DNA from: Postechiella sp039985655
GTDB taxonomy: Bacteria > Bacteroidota > Bacteroidia > Flavobacteriales > Flavobacteriaceae
Direction: 5' to 3'
DNA: 64,000 nucleotides
Assembly: GCA_039985655.1 (NCBI GenBank)
Contig: JBDWSF010000013.1
Coordinates: 1-64,000, forward strand
Positions 17,423 through 26,071 of this stretch are shown here, one piece after another. A model generated the notes under the pieces. It was not told where the DNA came from. It searched no databases and saw only the letters and a list, made by a program, of their open reading frames with translations. The position numbers and the translations under genes were made by a program. How positions within the stretch are numbered: the stretch's first letter is position 1; each line of letters begins with the position of its first letter.

Positions 17423-18710
17423 CGTAAATAGCATAGGTTAATTCTAATTTGGCCTTTAGAGAGGTGTCTGCATCTTCGCCATTTAATATATATCGGTCTA
17501 CAGACTGATTAAAGTCTTGAGAATAGATCGCCAAATACAGTTCGTCTCCGTTTATTTCGGTTAATTTTAAATCTAGAAAATACGCGACGGGTATGGAATA
17601 GGTTATTTCATTAAACTCATCACTTGTGCTTTCTATAATGCCTAAAGCGGTTTCGCCTGAATAGTCGGTTAGAGTACTTACAACATCTCCTTTATTATCT
17701 ATGATATAAACATTTAACGAGTCTCTGGTGTGAAGTAAATCTGTACTTGAATTTTCTTTTAAAGATAATTTCAAGTAGGCCTCTACAATGGTTCCTGTGC
17801 CAGGTATATCGTAAACGCCTTCAACATTAGGAATGTCTATTCGCGTAGATAATCCTGTGCCACTTTGTATGACACTCGTATTGTTTAGTACTGTACTTGG
17901 TATAGATGTTTCTTGATTACTATCACCACTTGGTGTAATGTTATGAAAACTGTTTGTGCTATTAAATGCGATGTCTAGAGTGCCTTCTACGTTATCCGAT
18001 TCGTCTTCAATGGTATAATAAATTCGTAAAAAGCTAGTTTTTAAAAACCCTAAAACAGCAGTGTTGCTATCATCTGGCTCTATAAGTAGACCTTTGTGTT
18101 CATCTAAAAATTCATCACTATTATTAATATCATTGTCTATGATTTTATCAAACAGTCTTTTTCCAAACGTATTATTTAGAGTGACATGAAGAGAATCATC
18201 TTTCTTTGGTTTTGCAATAAACGATTTAGTCCCAATTGATGTTTCATCTATAGCAAAGGTATTCGTATTGTAAAAGAAGTCTTCATCGTCGTCAATGTAT
18301 TTAATGTCTTCAATAACTTCATAAACGCTTAAATTTTGAGTTGGAATAGTGTCGTTATAAAAATAGTTGTCGTAATTTAAAATAAGGGCGATTGAATCGT
18401 ATACAGCTTCGTCGTCTATATCGAATTCATATAGCCCCAGTTGTGCATATGTTTTACTTTTGGTATGTCCTAAAATTAAATCATCGTAAGCTCCAACTAA
18501 TAAGCGATCTGTATTCGACACTATAATAGAGTCGAATTTAAAGGTCGATACGTTCACCGTCATAGAATCTGTAAAGTAAACTTTAGTGTCTAGATTAAAC
18601 CAATCTTCACCAATAGGAATATCCGTGTCTGTTTCTTCGCAAGAAACTAGTATTAAAAACAGTATGGATAACAAAATTATTGGCATCCTTACTACTTGCT
18701 TAATGGTCAT
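17415..18710 (-). CDS. DUF4270 lipoprotein
   Basis: This 431-residue protein has a lipoprotein signal: IILLSILFLILVSC with the lipidated Cys near residue 24, followed by acidic EETDTD, typical for Bacteroidetes outer-membrane or surface lipoproteins. The body follows the DUF4270 pattern: IGEDWFN near the start, DSIIVSNTDRLLVGAYDD, a DSIALILNYDNY strand, and a C-terminal half with NVYIIDNKGDV and LELTYAIYDE. The function of DUF4270 is unknown. It is the first gene of a leftward pair and is divergent from the DUF6268-Kelch-LytS block. Confidence 0.82.
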   Translation of the reverse strand: MTIKQVVRMPIILLSILFLILVSCEETDTDIPIGEDWFNLDTKVYFTDSMTVNVSTFKFDSIIVSNTDRLLVGAYDDLILGHTKSKTYAQLGLYEFDIDDEAVYDSIALILNYDNYFYNDTIPTQNLSVYEVIEDIKYIDDDEDFFYNTNTFAIDETSIGTKSFIAKPKKDDSLHVTLNNTFGKRLFDKIIDNDINNSDEFLDEHKGLLIEPDDSNTAVLGFLKTSFLRIYYTIEDESDNVEGTLDIAFNSTNSFHNITPSGDSNQETSIPSTVLNNTSVIQSGTGLSTRIDIPNVEGVYDIPGTGTIVEAYLKLSLKENSSTDLLHTRDSLNVYIIDNKGDVVSTLTDYSGETALGIIESTSDEFNEITYSIPVAYFLDLKLTEINGDELYLAIYSQDFNQSVDRYILNGEDADTSLKAKLELTYAIYDE

Positions 18711-18906
18711 AGAAATTATTTTTAGCGAACCTATACAAACTCACTTATCAAATAAAATAAGTTATACAAATGCATATAGTTAATATGCCAATTGGCAATA
18801 TGTGTCTATGAACTTAAAACAGGTGTGTTGGTCCATGAAATACTACGGTTAGTATAGACTAATCTCTAGAATGGCTATAATTTTTTTATGTGAAGACTAT
18901 AAAAAA

Positions 18907-18914
18907 TAGTTTTG
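18907..18914 (+). promoter_or_regulatory. -7 box TAGTTTTG before the DUF6268 gene
   Basis: Matches TAnnTTTG and ends 22 bp before the ATG at 18937; likely promoter of the whole rightward five-gene block. Confidence 0.55.
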
Positions 18915-18936
18915 TCAAAAATTACAAGATTATAGT

Positions 18937-19821
18937 ATGATGCGAATATTAATAACGGTTTTAATTATTTCTGGAGTAAACAGAAGTTTTGGTCAAGACC
19001 ATGAGGCTTTGTTTGCGTTTGACTATATGTTGGCACCCATGGGGGAATCTGATATCGACTTTTATAAAACTGGTTTTAAGGCTGCTATTCCTACTAAATT
19101 AAAAAAGGGAGTATTAACAAATAGTGTCGGTTTAAACTATTATCGATTGGATTACAATGATAGAAACTATGATTTTTTTCTTGAAGATTTAACTGCTATT
19201 TATAATTTAAATTATAGCTTGGGTTACGAACATCTACTTTCAAAAAAATGGTCGTTAAATGGTGAAGCAATGGTTTCTGTATCATCAAATTTAACGAATA
19301 CAATAACTAGAGATGATTTAATTTTTTCTGGAAGTTTTTTTGCAACCCATAAAATTGGAACAGAAACCAAGCCTGCTAAACTGATGTTTGGTTTAAGTTA
19401 TACGGCATTGTTAGGGTCCCCTTTTTTTATGCCTGTATTTAATTATATCAAACAAGTTAATAGCAAATTGTCTTATGGCGTTGGTTTTCCATATACGTAT
19501 GTAAATTATAATGTTAATGAAAGAAGCGGGCTAAAAGCTTCCATTTTAATGGATGGCGTTTATTCTAATTTAAGCAATAAAATTCCTGTAAATATAAATG
19601 ATGAAGCTACTAAAGCATCATACATATCTATAGACACAGGGATTGAGTACAATTATAGAATGGACGATTTTTGGGTTGTATCCTTTACAGGAGGCTATTC
19701 ATTATACAATAACTATACATTAGAAAACAGTTTTGGAGACGATGTTTATAATTTCGAAGCAACATCAAGACCATTTTTTTCTGCAGGAATAAAATTTAAT
19801 TTAAAATCAAATAAAGATTAG
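18937..19821 (+). CDS. DUF6268-type outer-membrane beta-barrel protein
   Basis: A 294-residue protein with signal peptide MMRILITVLIISGVNRSFGQ and a predicted barrel of 10-12 strands. The DUF6268 hallmarks are FAFDYMLAPMGESDIDFYKTG near the N-terminus, LTNSVGLNYYRLDYN, and the closing strand PFFSAGIKFNL. The function is unknown. Its stop is 2 bp before the ATG of the Kelch lipoprotein gene, which indicates translational coupling. Together with the Kelch and DUF4907 genes it appears to feed an envelope module linked to the LytS/LytTR pair. Confidence 0.75.
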   Translation: MMRILITVLIISGVNRSFGQDHEALFAFDYMLAPMGESDIDFYKTGFKAAIPTKLKKGVLTNSVGLNYYRLDYNDRNYDFFLEDLTAIYNLNYSLGYEHLLSKKWSLNGEAMVSVSSNLTNTITRDDLIFSGSFFATHKIGTETKPAKLMFGLSYTALLGSPFFMPVFNYIKQVNSKLSYGVGFPYTYVNYNVNERSGLKASILMDGVYSNLSNKIPVNINDEATKASYISIDTGIEYNYRMDDFWVVSFTGGYSLYNNYTLENSFGDDVYNFEATSRPFFSAGIKFNLKSNKD

Positions 19822-19823
19822 TT

Positions 19824-20810
19824 ATGAAAAACAATAGAATATTTTTAATAAGCACATTAGCACTAGTATCAGTGTTTTTAAGTTGCTCTTCTGATGACGA
19901 TGATACAGATAGAGGGAATTGGCAAGAGCGTTCCGTTTTTGACGGTGTTCCAAGAAGTAATGCTATAGGGTTTACCATAGACAACTCTGGCTATATGGGG
20001 ACAGGTTACGATGGTGATGACTATTTATCAGATTTCTGGGAGTATAATATCGATGGAAATTATTGGGCACAAAAGGCCGATTTTCTTGGCTCTGCTAGAA
20101 GTTCTGCTTCAGGATTTGCTATAGATAATAAAGGCTATGTTGGAGTCGGCTATGATGGCGATGTAGAATTAAGCGATTTTTGGGAGTATGATCCAGCAGC
20201 CAACACTTGGAGTCAAAAGGCCAATTTTGGTGGTGGTACAAGACGAGCAGCTGTTGGTTTTGGAGTAAATAGCACAGGATATATTGGCACAGGATACGAT
20301 GGAGATAACGACAGAAAGGATTTTTGGAAGTATAACCCAGGAACAGATGAGTGGTCTGAACTTGTAGGTTTTGGAGGAAATAAAAGAATTGATGCAACTA
20401 CCTTTGAGATAGATGATAAAATATATTTGGGTACAGGTGTTAGTAATGGTTTATATCTAGACGATTTTTGGGAATTTGACCCAACAACCGAAGTTTGGAC
20501 GAGTTTAAATGATCTAACAGAAGATGATGATTATAGTATTGCAAGATCTAATGCCGTGGCGTTTAGCATTGATGGTTTAGGATATGTTGCTACGGGGTAT
20601 TATGGTGGAGCACTTGGATCGGTATGGGAATACGATCCTTCTAATGATGAATGGGAAAATATAACATCAATAGAAGCTACGGTGAGACAAGATGCCGTTG
20701 CTTTTTCTAATGGAAGTAGAGCTTTTGTTTCAATGGGAAGAACAGGAACTTTGTATCTCGATGATAATTACGAAATATTCCCGCAAGAAGATTATGATGA
20801 TGAAGATTAA
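19824..20810 (+). CDS. Kelch-repeat lipoprotein
   Basis: This 328-residue lipoprotein has signal ISTLALVSVFLSC (lipidated Cys at about residue 21) followed by SSDDDD, a surface-export-like acidic run. The rest is about six Kelch repeats of roughly 47 residues with the recurring cores GTGYDGD, DFWEYDP and W; clear repeats lie at about residues 45-90, 92-137, 139-184, 186-232 and 240-285. They predict a six-bladed beta-propeller on the outer membrane, a scaffold for binding proteins or glycans. It ends in an acidic tail (EDYDDED). Palindromic repeat copy C and a terminator follow it. Confidence 0.9.
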   Translation: MKNNRIFLISTLALVSVFLSCSSDDDDTDRGNWQERSVFDGVPRSNAIGFTIDNSGYMGTGYDGDDYLSDFWEYNIDGNYWAQKADFLGSARSSASGFAIDNKGYVGVGYDGDVELSDFWEYDPAANTWSQKANFGGGTRRAAVGFGVNSTGYIGTGYDGDNDRKDFWKYNPGTDEWSELVGFGGNKRIDATTFEIDDKIYLGTGVSNGLYLDDFWEFDPTTEVWTSLNDLTEDDDYSIARSNAVAFSIDGLGYVATGYYGGALGSVWEYDPSNDEWENITSIEATVRQDAVAFSNGSRAFVSMGRTGTLYLDDNYEIFPQEDYDDED

Positions 20811-20815
20811 TGTTA

Positions 20816-20988
20816 CCTATTGTACATTTTGATTTATTTGGCTAGCTTAAATGTCAGTTCGGTTTTTTTACCAGAATTGTATCGAGAACAGGTTTTAAAA
20901 TGGGACATTTTACTATCTATAGTTTTACTGAACTTGTCGAAGTATGAATTTCACCAGAATTGATAAATGCCCTTCAAAATGTACAAGG
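20816..20988. repeat. Long intergenic palindromic repeat, copy C
   Basis: Ends CCTATTGTACATTTTGA and TCAAAATGTACAAGG pair with each other. Both arms carry GTACATTTTGA where copy A has GTGCATTTTGA, so pairing is kept by a paired change. The core motif TTGTATCGAGAACAGGTTTT is in the same orientation as copy A. Confidence 0.75.
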
Positions 20989-21021
20989 GGCTAATTCTAT
21001 TTAATTTGATTAATAACTTTT

Positions 21022-21069
21022 ATCCAAAGCACTTTATTGTTTATAACTAATTAAGTACTTTGGATTTTT
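21022..21069 (+). terminator. Terminator after the Kelch lipoprotein gene
   Basis: ATCCAAAGCACTT (21022-21034) pairs with AAGTACTTTGGAT (21053-21065, one mismatch), then a T tract. It separates the DUF6268-Kelch pair from DUF4907, or attenuates read-through. Confidence 0.7.
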
Positions 21070-21093
21070 GTTTTAACACGGTTTTTTGAAATC

Positions 21094-21429
21094 ATGAAAA
21101 AAAAATATGTAATCATTTTTATATTATTGTCATTAATAATAGGAGGGAGTCTCTATATCAATCATGCTATAAAAAATGACTCAAATAATTTAGAAGTCAT
21201 TGTGTTTAAAATCGAAAATGGATTTGGTTACCGTATAGAGTTTGATAATAAAACACTAATAAAACAAGAAGTGATACCTTCTATACAACATAATCAAGCA
21301 TTTTGCTCTTATAAGGATGCAGAAAAGGTTGGGTTGTTCGTTAGAGATAAATTGTATAATAAAGAAAACCCAAAAGTTACATCATTAGATTTGAATACTC
21401 TTGATATTCAAATGAATTGTTTAAAGTAA
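21094..21429 (+). CDS. DUF4907 small exported protein
   Basis: A 111-residue protein with an N-terminal hydrophobic helix (YVIIFILLSLIIGGSLYI) that is a signal anchor or uncleaved signal. A short globular domain follows: VIVFKIENGFGYRIEFDNKTLIKQEVIPSI and FCSYKDAEKVGLFVRDKL. That IENGFGY, IKQEVIP, F-x-S-x-xDA pattern is the DUF4907 signature. The function is unknown. Kelch-DUF4907 adjacency is known in Flavobacteriia as far as I recall. The histidine kinase gene starts 6 bp after its stop. Confidence 0.8.
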   Translation: MKKKYVIIFILLSLIIGGSLYINHAIKNDSNNLEVIVFKIENGFGYRIEFDNKTLIKQEVIPSIQHNQAFCSYKDAEKVGLFVRDKLYNKENPKVTSLDLNTLDIQMNCLK

Positions 21430-21435
21430 TAGTTT

Positions 21436-22467
21436 ATGACGAAAGACATGTTTGTAGAAAATAGAAAACAAAAGGAAATACTTATTCATGTATCAGTATG
21501 GGTCATATTTGCGTTTTTTAATTTACTTCAAACATCTACAAAAGTCAATGTTAATTATATACATGTTTTACTTGTTTTATTTTCTAATATTTCACTTTTT
21601 TATGTAAACTATCTGTTTTTGGTTTCACAGTTTCTACTTAAAAAGAAAATTATTTTATATGTTGTTTTTGTTACGCTGTTGGTGGTTTTAATGGTTTTTC
21701 TTTTTAGTGAACTAGAACCAAGGGTTTTAAATGAAAGGCCAGGGACGGCATCTGGACATGGTCCAAGAAAACACTTCAAGTTTTTTATTCCTTCAGTACT
21801 TAATATTTTATTAATAGTAACTGGTACGGCTGTAAAGATGTATAATGAATGGAGTAAAAATGAGATCAATAAAAAAGAAATTGAGGTCCAAAAATCAAAT
21901 ACAGAATTACATTTCCTAAAGCATCAATTAAGTCCGCATTTTCTGTTTAACTCTTTAAACAGTATCTATTCGCTTACTAATAAAAAATCTAGTGATGCAT
22001 CCGAAGCTGTAATTACGTTGTCAGAGCTTATGCGATATATGTTATACGAAACAAATAACGAATTCGTTTCATTAAATAAAGAGTTGGATTATGTCCATAA
22101 TTATTTAAAACTTCAACGTTTGAGGATTGCTAATAATGAGAATGTGACTTTAAATATTAAAGGGAATACATCCGACGAAAAAATAAGACCTTTATTATTA
22201 ATATCGTTTATAGAAAATGCCTTTAAATACGGTACCGATTTTAAAGGCAATACAGAGGTGAAAATAGAGATTCAAATTAAAGAAAACGAACTGAATTTTA
22301 CTTGCCAAAATTTAATTGGAACTAGAAAGACTGATAAAGACCATTCTGGAATTGGGTTAAATAACACAAAAGAACGTTTAGAGCTTTTATATCCAGATAA
22401 ACATGTGCTATTGGTTGAAGAAAAGGATAATAGATTTGTTGTAAATTTGACATTAGAACTGGGATAG
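21436..22467 (+). CDS. LytS-type sensor histidine kinase
   Basis: A 343-residue kinase. Four predicted transmembrane helices lie between residues 14 and 134, so sensing is probably within the membrane. A short coiled-coil linker (EIEVQKSNTELHFLKHQL) leads to the His_kinase box with QLSPHFLFNSLNSIY (phospho-acceptor His168) and the ATP-binding domain with ENAFKYG and GIGLNNTKERLELLY. It phosphorylates the LytTR regulator whose ATG immediately follows its stop codon. Such LytS/LytTR pairs commonly control envelope genes; the divergent and upstream envelope genes here are candidate targets. Confidence 0.93.
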   Translation: MTKDMFVENRKQKEILIHVSVWVIFAFFNLLQTSTKVNVNYIHVLLVLFSNISLFYVNYLFLVSQFLLKKKIILYVVFVTLLVVLMVFLFSELEPRVLNERPGTASGHGPRKHFKFFIPSVLNILLIVTGTAVKMYNEWSKNEINKKEIEVQKSNTELHFLKHQLSPHFLFNSLNSIYSLTNKKSSDASEAVITLSELMRYMLYETNNEFVSLNKELDYVHNYLKLQRLRIANNENVTLNIKGNTSDEKIRPLLLISFIENAFKYGTDFKGNTEVKIEIQIKENELNFTCQNLIGTRKTDKDHSGIGLNNTKERLELLYPDKHVLLVEEKDNRFVVNLTLELG

Positions 22468-23193
22468 ATGAAATGTGTAATAATAGATGATGAGCCTCTT
22501 GCTATCGATGTGATAGAATCGTATTTAGAAAAAATTGGCGATATGGAATTGGTTGCCAGATGTACAAATCCGTTAGAAGCCATTACGCTATTAAATAAGC
22601 ATAAAGTAGATTTAATTTTTCTAGATATACAAATGCCTAATATTACAGGAATAGAGCTTGTTAAGGCCTTAGACAATATTCCACAGTTTATTTTTACTAC
22701 GGCTTATGCCGAATATGCATTAGATGGTTTTAATTTAAATGCTACAGATTATTTAGTAAAACCAATTCCGTTTCATAGGTTTATTAAAGCGGTATCTCGA
22801 GCAAAAGAGAAGTTCGAATTAGAACAATTAAATACAACGAGCAAGCCCTCAGAAGTTATTACACAAGTAGTAATTCCAGACGATTTTATTTTTGTTAAAT
22901 CTGAATATGAAAATATTAAGATTAATATAGACACGATAAAATATATTCAAGGTTTAAAAGATTATATTAAAATTTACACAACAGAATCTCATAAGGCTAT
23001 TTTAACCCTGTCTAGCTTTAAAGATATTTTAGAAAAACTGCCAAGTAATAAATTTTTAAGAGTCCATCGGTCTTATATCATTAATGTTGGCTTTATTACA
23101 GCTATGCAAAAAACAAAAGTTGTTATTGATCAAGAACGTATTCCAGTAGGAGAAACGTATCGGTCAGATGTAATGAAACGTTTAGGTGTTTAA
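22468..23193 (+). CDS. LytTR-family response regulator
   Basis: This 241-residue regulator has a receiver domain (residues 1-120; acidic pocket IIDDEP, phospho-acceptor Asp53 in LIFLDIQMPNITG, and KP at about 97-98) and a C-terminal LytTR DNA-binding domain (IFVKSEYENIKINIDTIKYI, FLRVHRSYIIN, RIPVGETYRSDV). LytTR proteins bind tandem direct repeats near promoters. The gene begins directly after the TAG of the kinase gene, with no spacer. It is the last gene before the orphan-gene island that begins on the other strand. Confidence 0.95.
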   Translation: MKCVIIDDEPLAIDVIESYLEKIGDMELVARCTNPLEAITLLNKHKVDLIFLDIQMPNITGIELVKALDNIPQFIFTTAYAEYALDGFNLNATDYLVKPIPFHRFIKAVSRAKEKFELEQLNTTSKPSEVITQVVIPDDFIFVKSEYENIKINIDTIKYIQGLKDYIKIYTTESHKAILTLSSFKDILEKLPSNKFLRVHRSYIINVGFITAMQKTKVVIDQERIPVGETYRSDVMKRLGV

Positions 23194-23224
23194 TTTTCGC
23201 TAATGTTACTTTATCTCTTTTTTT

Positions 23225-23306
23225 AAATTCAGAAGCTAGCAAACAAGCAACGACTTTTGTTTTAGTACTAAACCGCAATTAATTTTATACGGCTTATGTA
23301 TAGACT
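23225..23306. repeat. Island junction module, left boundary
   Basis: Contains CAACGACTTTTGTTTTAGTA and CGCAATTAATTTTATACGGC, both of which recur at other junctions of the island (compare 25283-25330, 24320-24340 and 26090-26120). It marks the left end of the cassette-like array. Confidence 0.6.
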
Positions 23307-23774
23307 TTACTCAGATTTTTCTAATTGTCCAACTTTTTCCGAATTCGGGTCAATATCCAAACTTATTTTTATGAATAAATTTCCGCCTTCTGTTTTGTAC
23401 GTTGTTCCGCTTTTTAAATTCCCGTCAATTTCTTCGGGTTTTAGTTTGTGCATTGCTCCAGTTATCGGGTCAATTATAATTCCTATTAATCCTCCAAATG
23501 CTATATTTCCAATATACCAAGCATTGAATTTTTTTTCTAATTTAGTTTCGTAAGTTTTGTATCCGTCAAGTTTTAGAATTAATTGATATTCTTGATTTCT
23601 TTTAAGGTTTTTTTGAACAGGTGTATTTCCTATTTCTATTTCGTTAATATAAACTTTTGCAGAACTTGGTTCTGAAGTTATTTCAACATTTTGTCTTGAA
23701 CCTGAAATAATTGTTGCACAGCTTGAAAGTAATATTACTGATGAAAGTAGGATAGATTTAATAATAATTTTCAT
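23307..23774 (-). CDS. PEGA-domain lipoprotein
   Basis: A 155-residue lipoprotein. The signal IIIKSILLSSVILLSSC has its lipidated Cys near residue 19. Residues about 28-75 are a PEGA domain: VEITSEPSSAKVYINEIEIGNTP then LILKLDGYKTYETKLEK. A hydrophobic glycine-rich segment follows (WYIGNIAFGGLIGIIIDPITG). PEGA domains are small beta-sandwiches on surface proteins, possibly for carbohydrate binding. It is the last gene of the leftward island and lies 16 bp after a second lipoprotein gene, so the two probably form one transcript. Confidence 0.85.
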   Translation of the reverse strand: MKIIIKSILLSSVILLSSCATIISGSRQNVEITSEPSSAKVYINEIEIGNTPVQKNLKRNQEYQLILKLDGYKTYETKLEKKFNAWYIGNIAFGGLIGIIIDPITGAMHKLKPEEIDGNLKSGTTYKTEGGNLFIKISLDIDPNSEKVGQLEKSE

Positions 23775-23790
23775 TGATTTGTTTTAAAGT

Positions 23791-24183
23791 TTAGTCAAGT
23801 TTTAATTCATATTGCGGTAAAGATGAAACATCTCCATCGTGTTTATAAAGTTCAATTTTCAATCGATAACAACTGCTCCATAAACCGGGCTTCTTTTTAT
23901 CCACAACCTTCACAATATTTGCTCCGTTTTTTCTAGCTTCATTCCTTGCTTGAGTCATTAAACTGTTAAAACTACAATCTGTGGAAAATCCAGAATCCTG
24001 GAATCTTAATTCGCCAACTCTTATTATACTTTCTGGCAATTTGTGTTCGATGTCCAAAAGTGCTATGTTCTCATCAATAGGTAATTTTGGTTGTCGATTG
24101 ATGAAATTTGAAGTGATTTTCGGACTACAACTTGTAAATCCGATTACTGTTATTAAAAACAGAATTTTTGTCATTTGTTTCAT
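23791..24183 (-). CDS. Hypothetical lipoprotein
   Basis: This 130-residue protein has a lipoprotein signal (ILFLITVIGFTSC, Cys near residue 19). The mature domain reads LPIDENIALLDIEHKLPESI, VGELRFQDSGFSTDCS, then ARNEARKNGANIVKVV, a pattern seen in small Bacteroidetes lipoproteins of the YbjQ/RcsF-like class, in which the ARxxGAN helix packs on a sheet. I cannot assign a family with certainty. It is transcribed with the PEGA lipoprotein 16 bp downstream. Confidence 0.65.
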   Translation of the reverse strand: MKQMTKILFLITVIGFTSCSPKITSNFINRQPKLPIDENIALLDIEHKLPESIIRVGELRFQDSGFSTDCSFNSLMTQARNEARKNGANIVKVVDKKKPGLWSSCYRLKIELYKHDGDVSSLPQYELKLD

Positions 24184-24354
24184 TTGTTTTTCGTTTTTTT
24201 TTTGTCAGTTTGCACATAATGTGATTGTGCATAATTTCGTTGCGTGTTTCGGCAACTAATTTAGCAAATACAAACGGAATAGAAAATTCGAGAGGATTTT
24301 CGTAAGTAAACTTGTACTAGCAATTAATTTATAAGGTTTGTTGCGCGTTCGTTT
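24184..24354. repeat. Island junction module with palindromes
   Basis: Contains GTTGCG..GCAACTAATTTAGCAAATA (also at 27833-27860), a degraded apex GAGAGGATTTTCG, CAATTAATTTATAAGG and TTGTTGCGCG. It ends in GTTTTTATTC, which supplies the stop codon of the next gene. Confidence 0.65.
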
Positions 24355-24735
24355 TTATTCTTTATTAAACATATTTTCATAATCATCTACGTGTTGAGGA
24401 AATTCCTCTTCGTAAAATGAATATGGAATTCCGAATATTGATATTTCATATTCTTCATTATCCATTCCTGTTATTTGGTTTCCGATTCCTTTAATTTCAA
24501 TTCCATTGTCATTGGTGATTTTTAATTGAGGAATTGTCATTGTAGAAATCATTTTATCTTCAGGGAAATCAGAAGCGAGTTCGATTTGATTTTTTAGACA
24601 GTAGTCTTTTAAGAAATGATAGACGAACCTCTGTTCTGCAAATTTTAATTCGCCAAATACAACTCCCATTGGGGCATCAGCTTTTTCTAATTCGGTTATT
24701 CCAATTAGAAGTCCGTTTAGATATATTTTATTCAA
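24355..24735 (-). CDS. Hypothetical cytoplasmic protein
   Basis: I do not recognise this 126-residue acidic protein. It has no signal or membrane helix. It starts MNKIYLNGLLIGITELEKAD and has an alternating helix/strand pattern with FGELKFAEQRFVYHFLKDYC. It ends in a strongly acidic HVDDYENMFNKE. Its start overlaps the end of the DUF6896-like gene by 8 bp, so the two are translated together. Small acidic partners encoded in overlap with a second gene in such islands are often immunity-like or chaperone-like proteins; this is only inference. Confidence 0.6.
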   Translation of the reverse strand: MNKIYLNGLLIGITELEKADAPMGVVFGELKFAEQRFVYHFLKDYCLKNQIELASDFPEDKMISTMTIPQLKITNDNGIEIKGIGNQITGMDNEEYEISIFGIPYSFYEEEFPQHVDDYENMFNKE

Positions 24736-25192
24736 CTACTTTTTGAATTTCACCGTTCATATATAATTTATCTACTACCAATTTTAGTTCTTGCCAATTT
24801 ACTCCTTCAATTACGTTTCTATACTCCTCCATTGATTGCATATAAGACAAAAGAAACCAAGAATCGATATGTCCGAATTCTGGAGGATTGCTTAATACGA
24901 CTTCTACTTGTTTTTTGTGTTTTTTATTATAAAATCCGCATTCTCCTCCATGAAAACCATAATTCCATCTTTTTGAAAGCTCTCCTCTTCTTGGGATTTC
25001 TTTATTACTTCTAGAGACTAATTTTTCATAATCTTCGTTAATTTTAATATCTAGACCATATTTTTCTCCAAGCTTAAACATTAATTCTTTTCCTTCTTTT
25101 CGATAATTATGAATAGCCTCTTTGACAACATCAAGGTTTATATCAATATTGTTTTCTTGTTTGAAAAGATTATGAATCCATTTTTTAATCAT
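24728..25192 (-). CDS. DUF6896-like protein
   Basis: A 154-residue cytoplasmic protein. The second half, WNYGFHGGECGFYNKKHKKQ followed by VEVVLSNPPEFGHIDSWFLLSY, resembles the DUF6896 family as I recall it (a tryptophan-rich HGGEC-type centre, then PEFG..D.wF). The N-terminal 70 residues are helical and basic. The function is unknown; members are often found near polymorphic toxin or immunity loci. It overlaps the next gene by 8 bp, making a two-gene cassette. Palindromic junctions lie on both sides. Confidence 0.6.
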   Translation of the reverse strand: MIKKWIHNLFKQENNIDINLDVVKEAIHNYRKEGKELMFKLGEKYGLDIKINEDYEKLVSRSNKEIPRRGELSKRWNYGFHGGECGFYNKKHKKQVEVVLSNPPEFGHIDSWFLLSYMQSMEEYRNVIEGVNWQELKLVVDKLYMNGEIQKVVE

Positions 25193-25348
25193 TAATTATT
25201 ATTGAATTTCGGTTTTCTCAAATGTTTGCCAACGTGTTTGTATACGAGGGTTTTTCGAAGGGAAATCATACGTAGTAAACACGCAACGACCTTTGTTTAA
25301 GCACAACACCAGTAATTTTTTATATCCTTCTTTGTCGTAACTAGTTTT
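25193..25348. repeat. Island junction module with imperfect hairpin
   Basis: The hairpin at 25233-25283 has outer arms CGTGTTT/AAACACG, inner GTATACG/ATACGTA and apex GGTTTTTCGAAGGGAAATC. It is preceded by TTTGCCAACG and followed by CAACGACCTTTGTT and GTCGTAACTAG next to the gene end. Confidence 0.75.
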
Positions 25349-26071
25349 TTAGTCGAAAGAATCACATCGTCTAAACATAATAAATTGTTTATGACCTAAA
25401 AATTCTCCTTTGTCTTTCCAAGTTTTGGCATAATCTTCTAAGAAATAATAACCATCTTCCCAAACTTCATTATTCAGTAAACATTCTCCAGAGATTATTC
25501 CATCAGGTTGGCGTGAAATGTATAGTTTTAGCCAGTTTAACTTCTTGTCATAAAGTTTTTCTTTCAATTTATTTTCAACAATTGAGTATAAGTTTGTTTC
25601 ATTATTTGTATCACTCCATTTTCCTTGAAAAGAGTTTTCACTCATTTTTGGATGCCATAGTATTTCTCTTCCAGTTGAGTTAGATTTAAAATCAAACTCT
25701 TCTAAGTGACTATCAGTGAAACTATCTACAATTGGATAAAATATGCTTGACATGTAGTTTTCAACAGCAGATTTAATTTTTTGTTCATCGGTGTTTCCTA
25801 ATCCTACTAGACTAGATTCAATTCCATCAGGAAAATACTCTTTGTTGATAGTTCTAACTAATAGAGGCAATAATGAAGGATGAAAATTTCCATTCATAAT
25901 TGCAGTTGCTATTTCGATTTCTGAATTTACTATTATCGCAGTATCTTGAGTGGAAAATTCTACAGTGTTCCCTTTTTCTTCAATTCTTTCTTTTAATTCG
26001 TGAAGTAGATATGAGTTTATATCTATTTGTTCCTCTTTCTTCTTTGGTTTTAAAAAGTCAAATATTCCCAT
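25349..26071 (-). CDS. DUF6348-like protein
   Basis: This 240-residue soluble protein begins MGIFDFLKPKKKEEQ. A central helical-plus-strand domain follows (YLLHELKERIEEKGNTVEF, then IATAIMNGNFHPSLLPLLVR). The C-terminal LNWLKLYISRQPDGIISGEC with LLNNEVWEDGYYFL is the part that recalls DUF6348, in which a conserved ECllN-evW motif closes the domain. The function is unknown. It is the only gene between two palindromic junctions, i.e. a one-gene cassette. Confidence 0.6.
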   Translation of the reverse strand: MGIFDFLKPKKKEEQIDINSYLLHELKERIEEKGNTVEFSTQDTAIIVNSEIEIATAIMNGNFHPSLLPLLVRTINKEYFPDGIESSLVGLGNTDEQKIKSAVENYMSSIFYPIVDSFTDSHLEEFDFKSNSTGREILWHPKMSENSFQGKWSDTNNETNLYSIVENKLKEKLYDKKLNWLKLYISRQPDGIISGECLLNNEVWEDGYYFLEDYAKTWKDKGEFLGHKQFIMFRRCDSFD

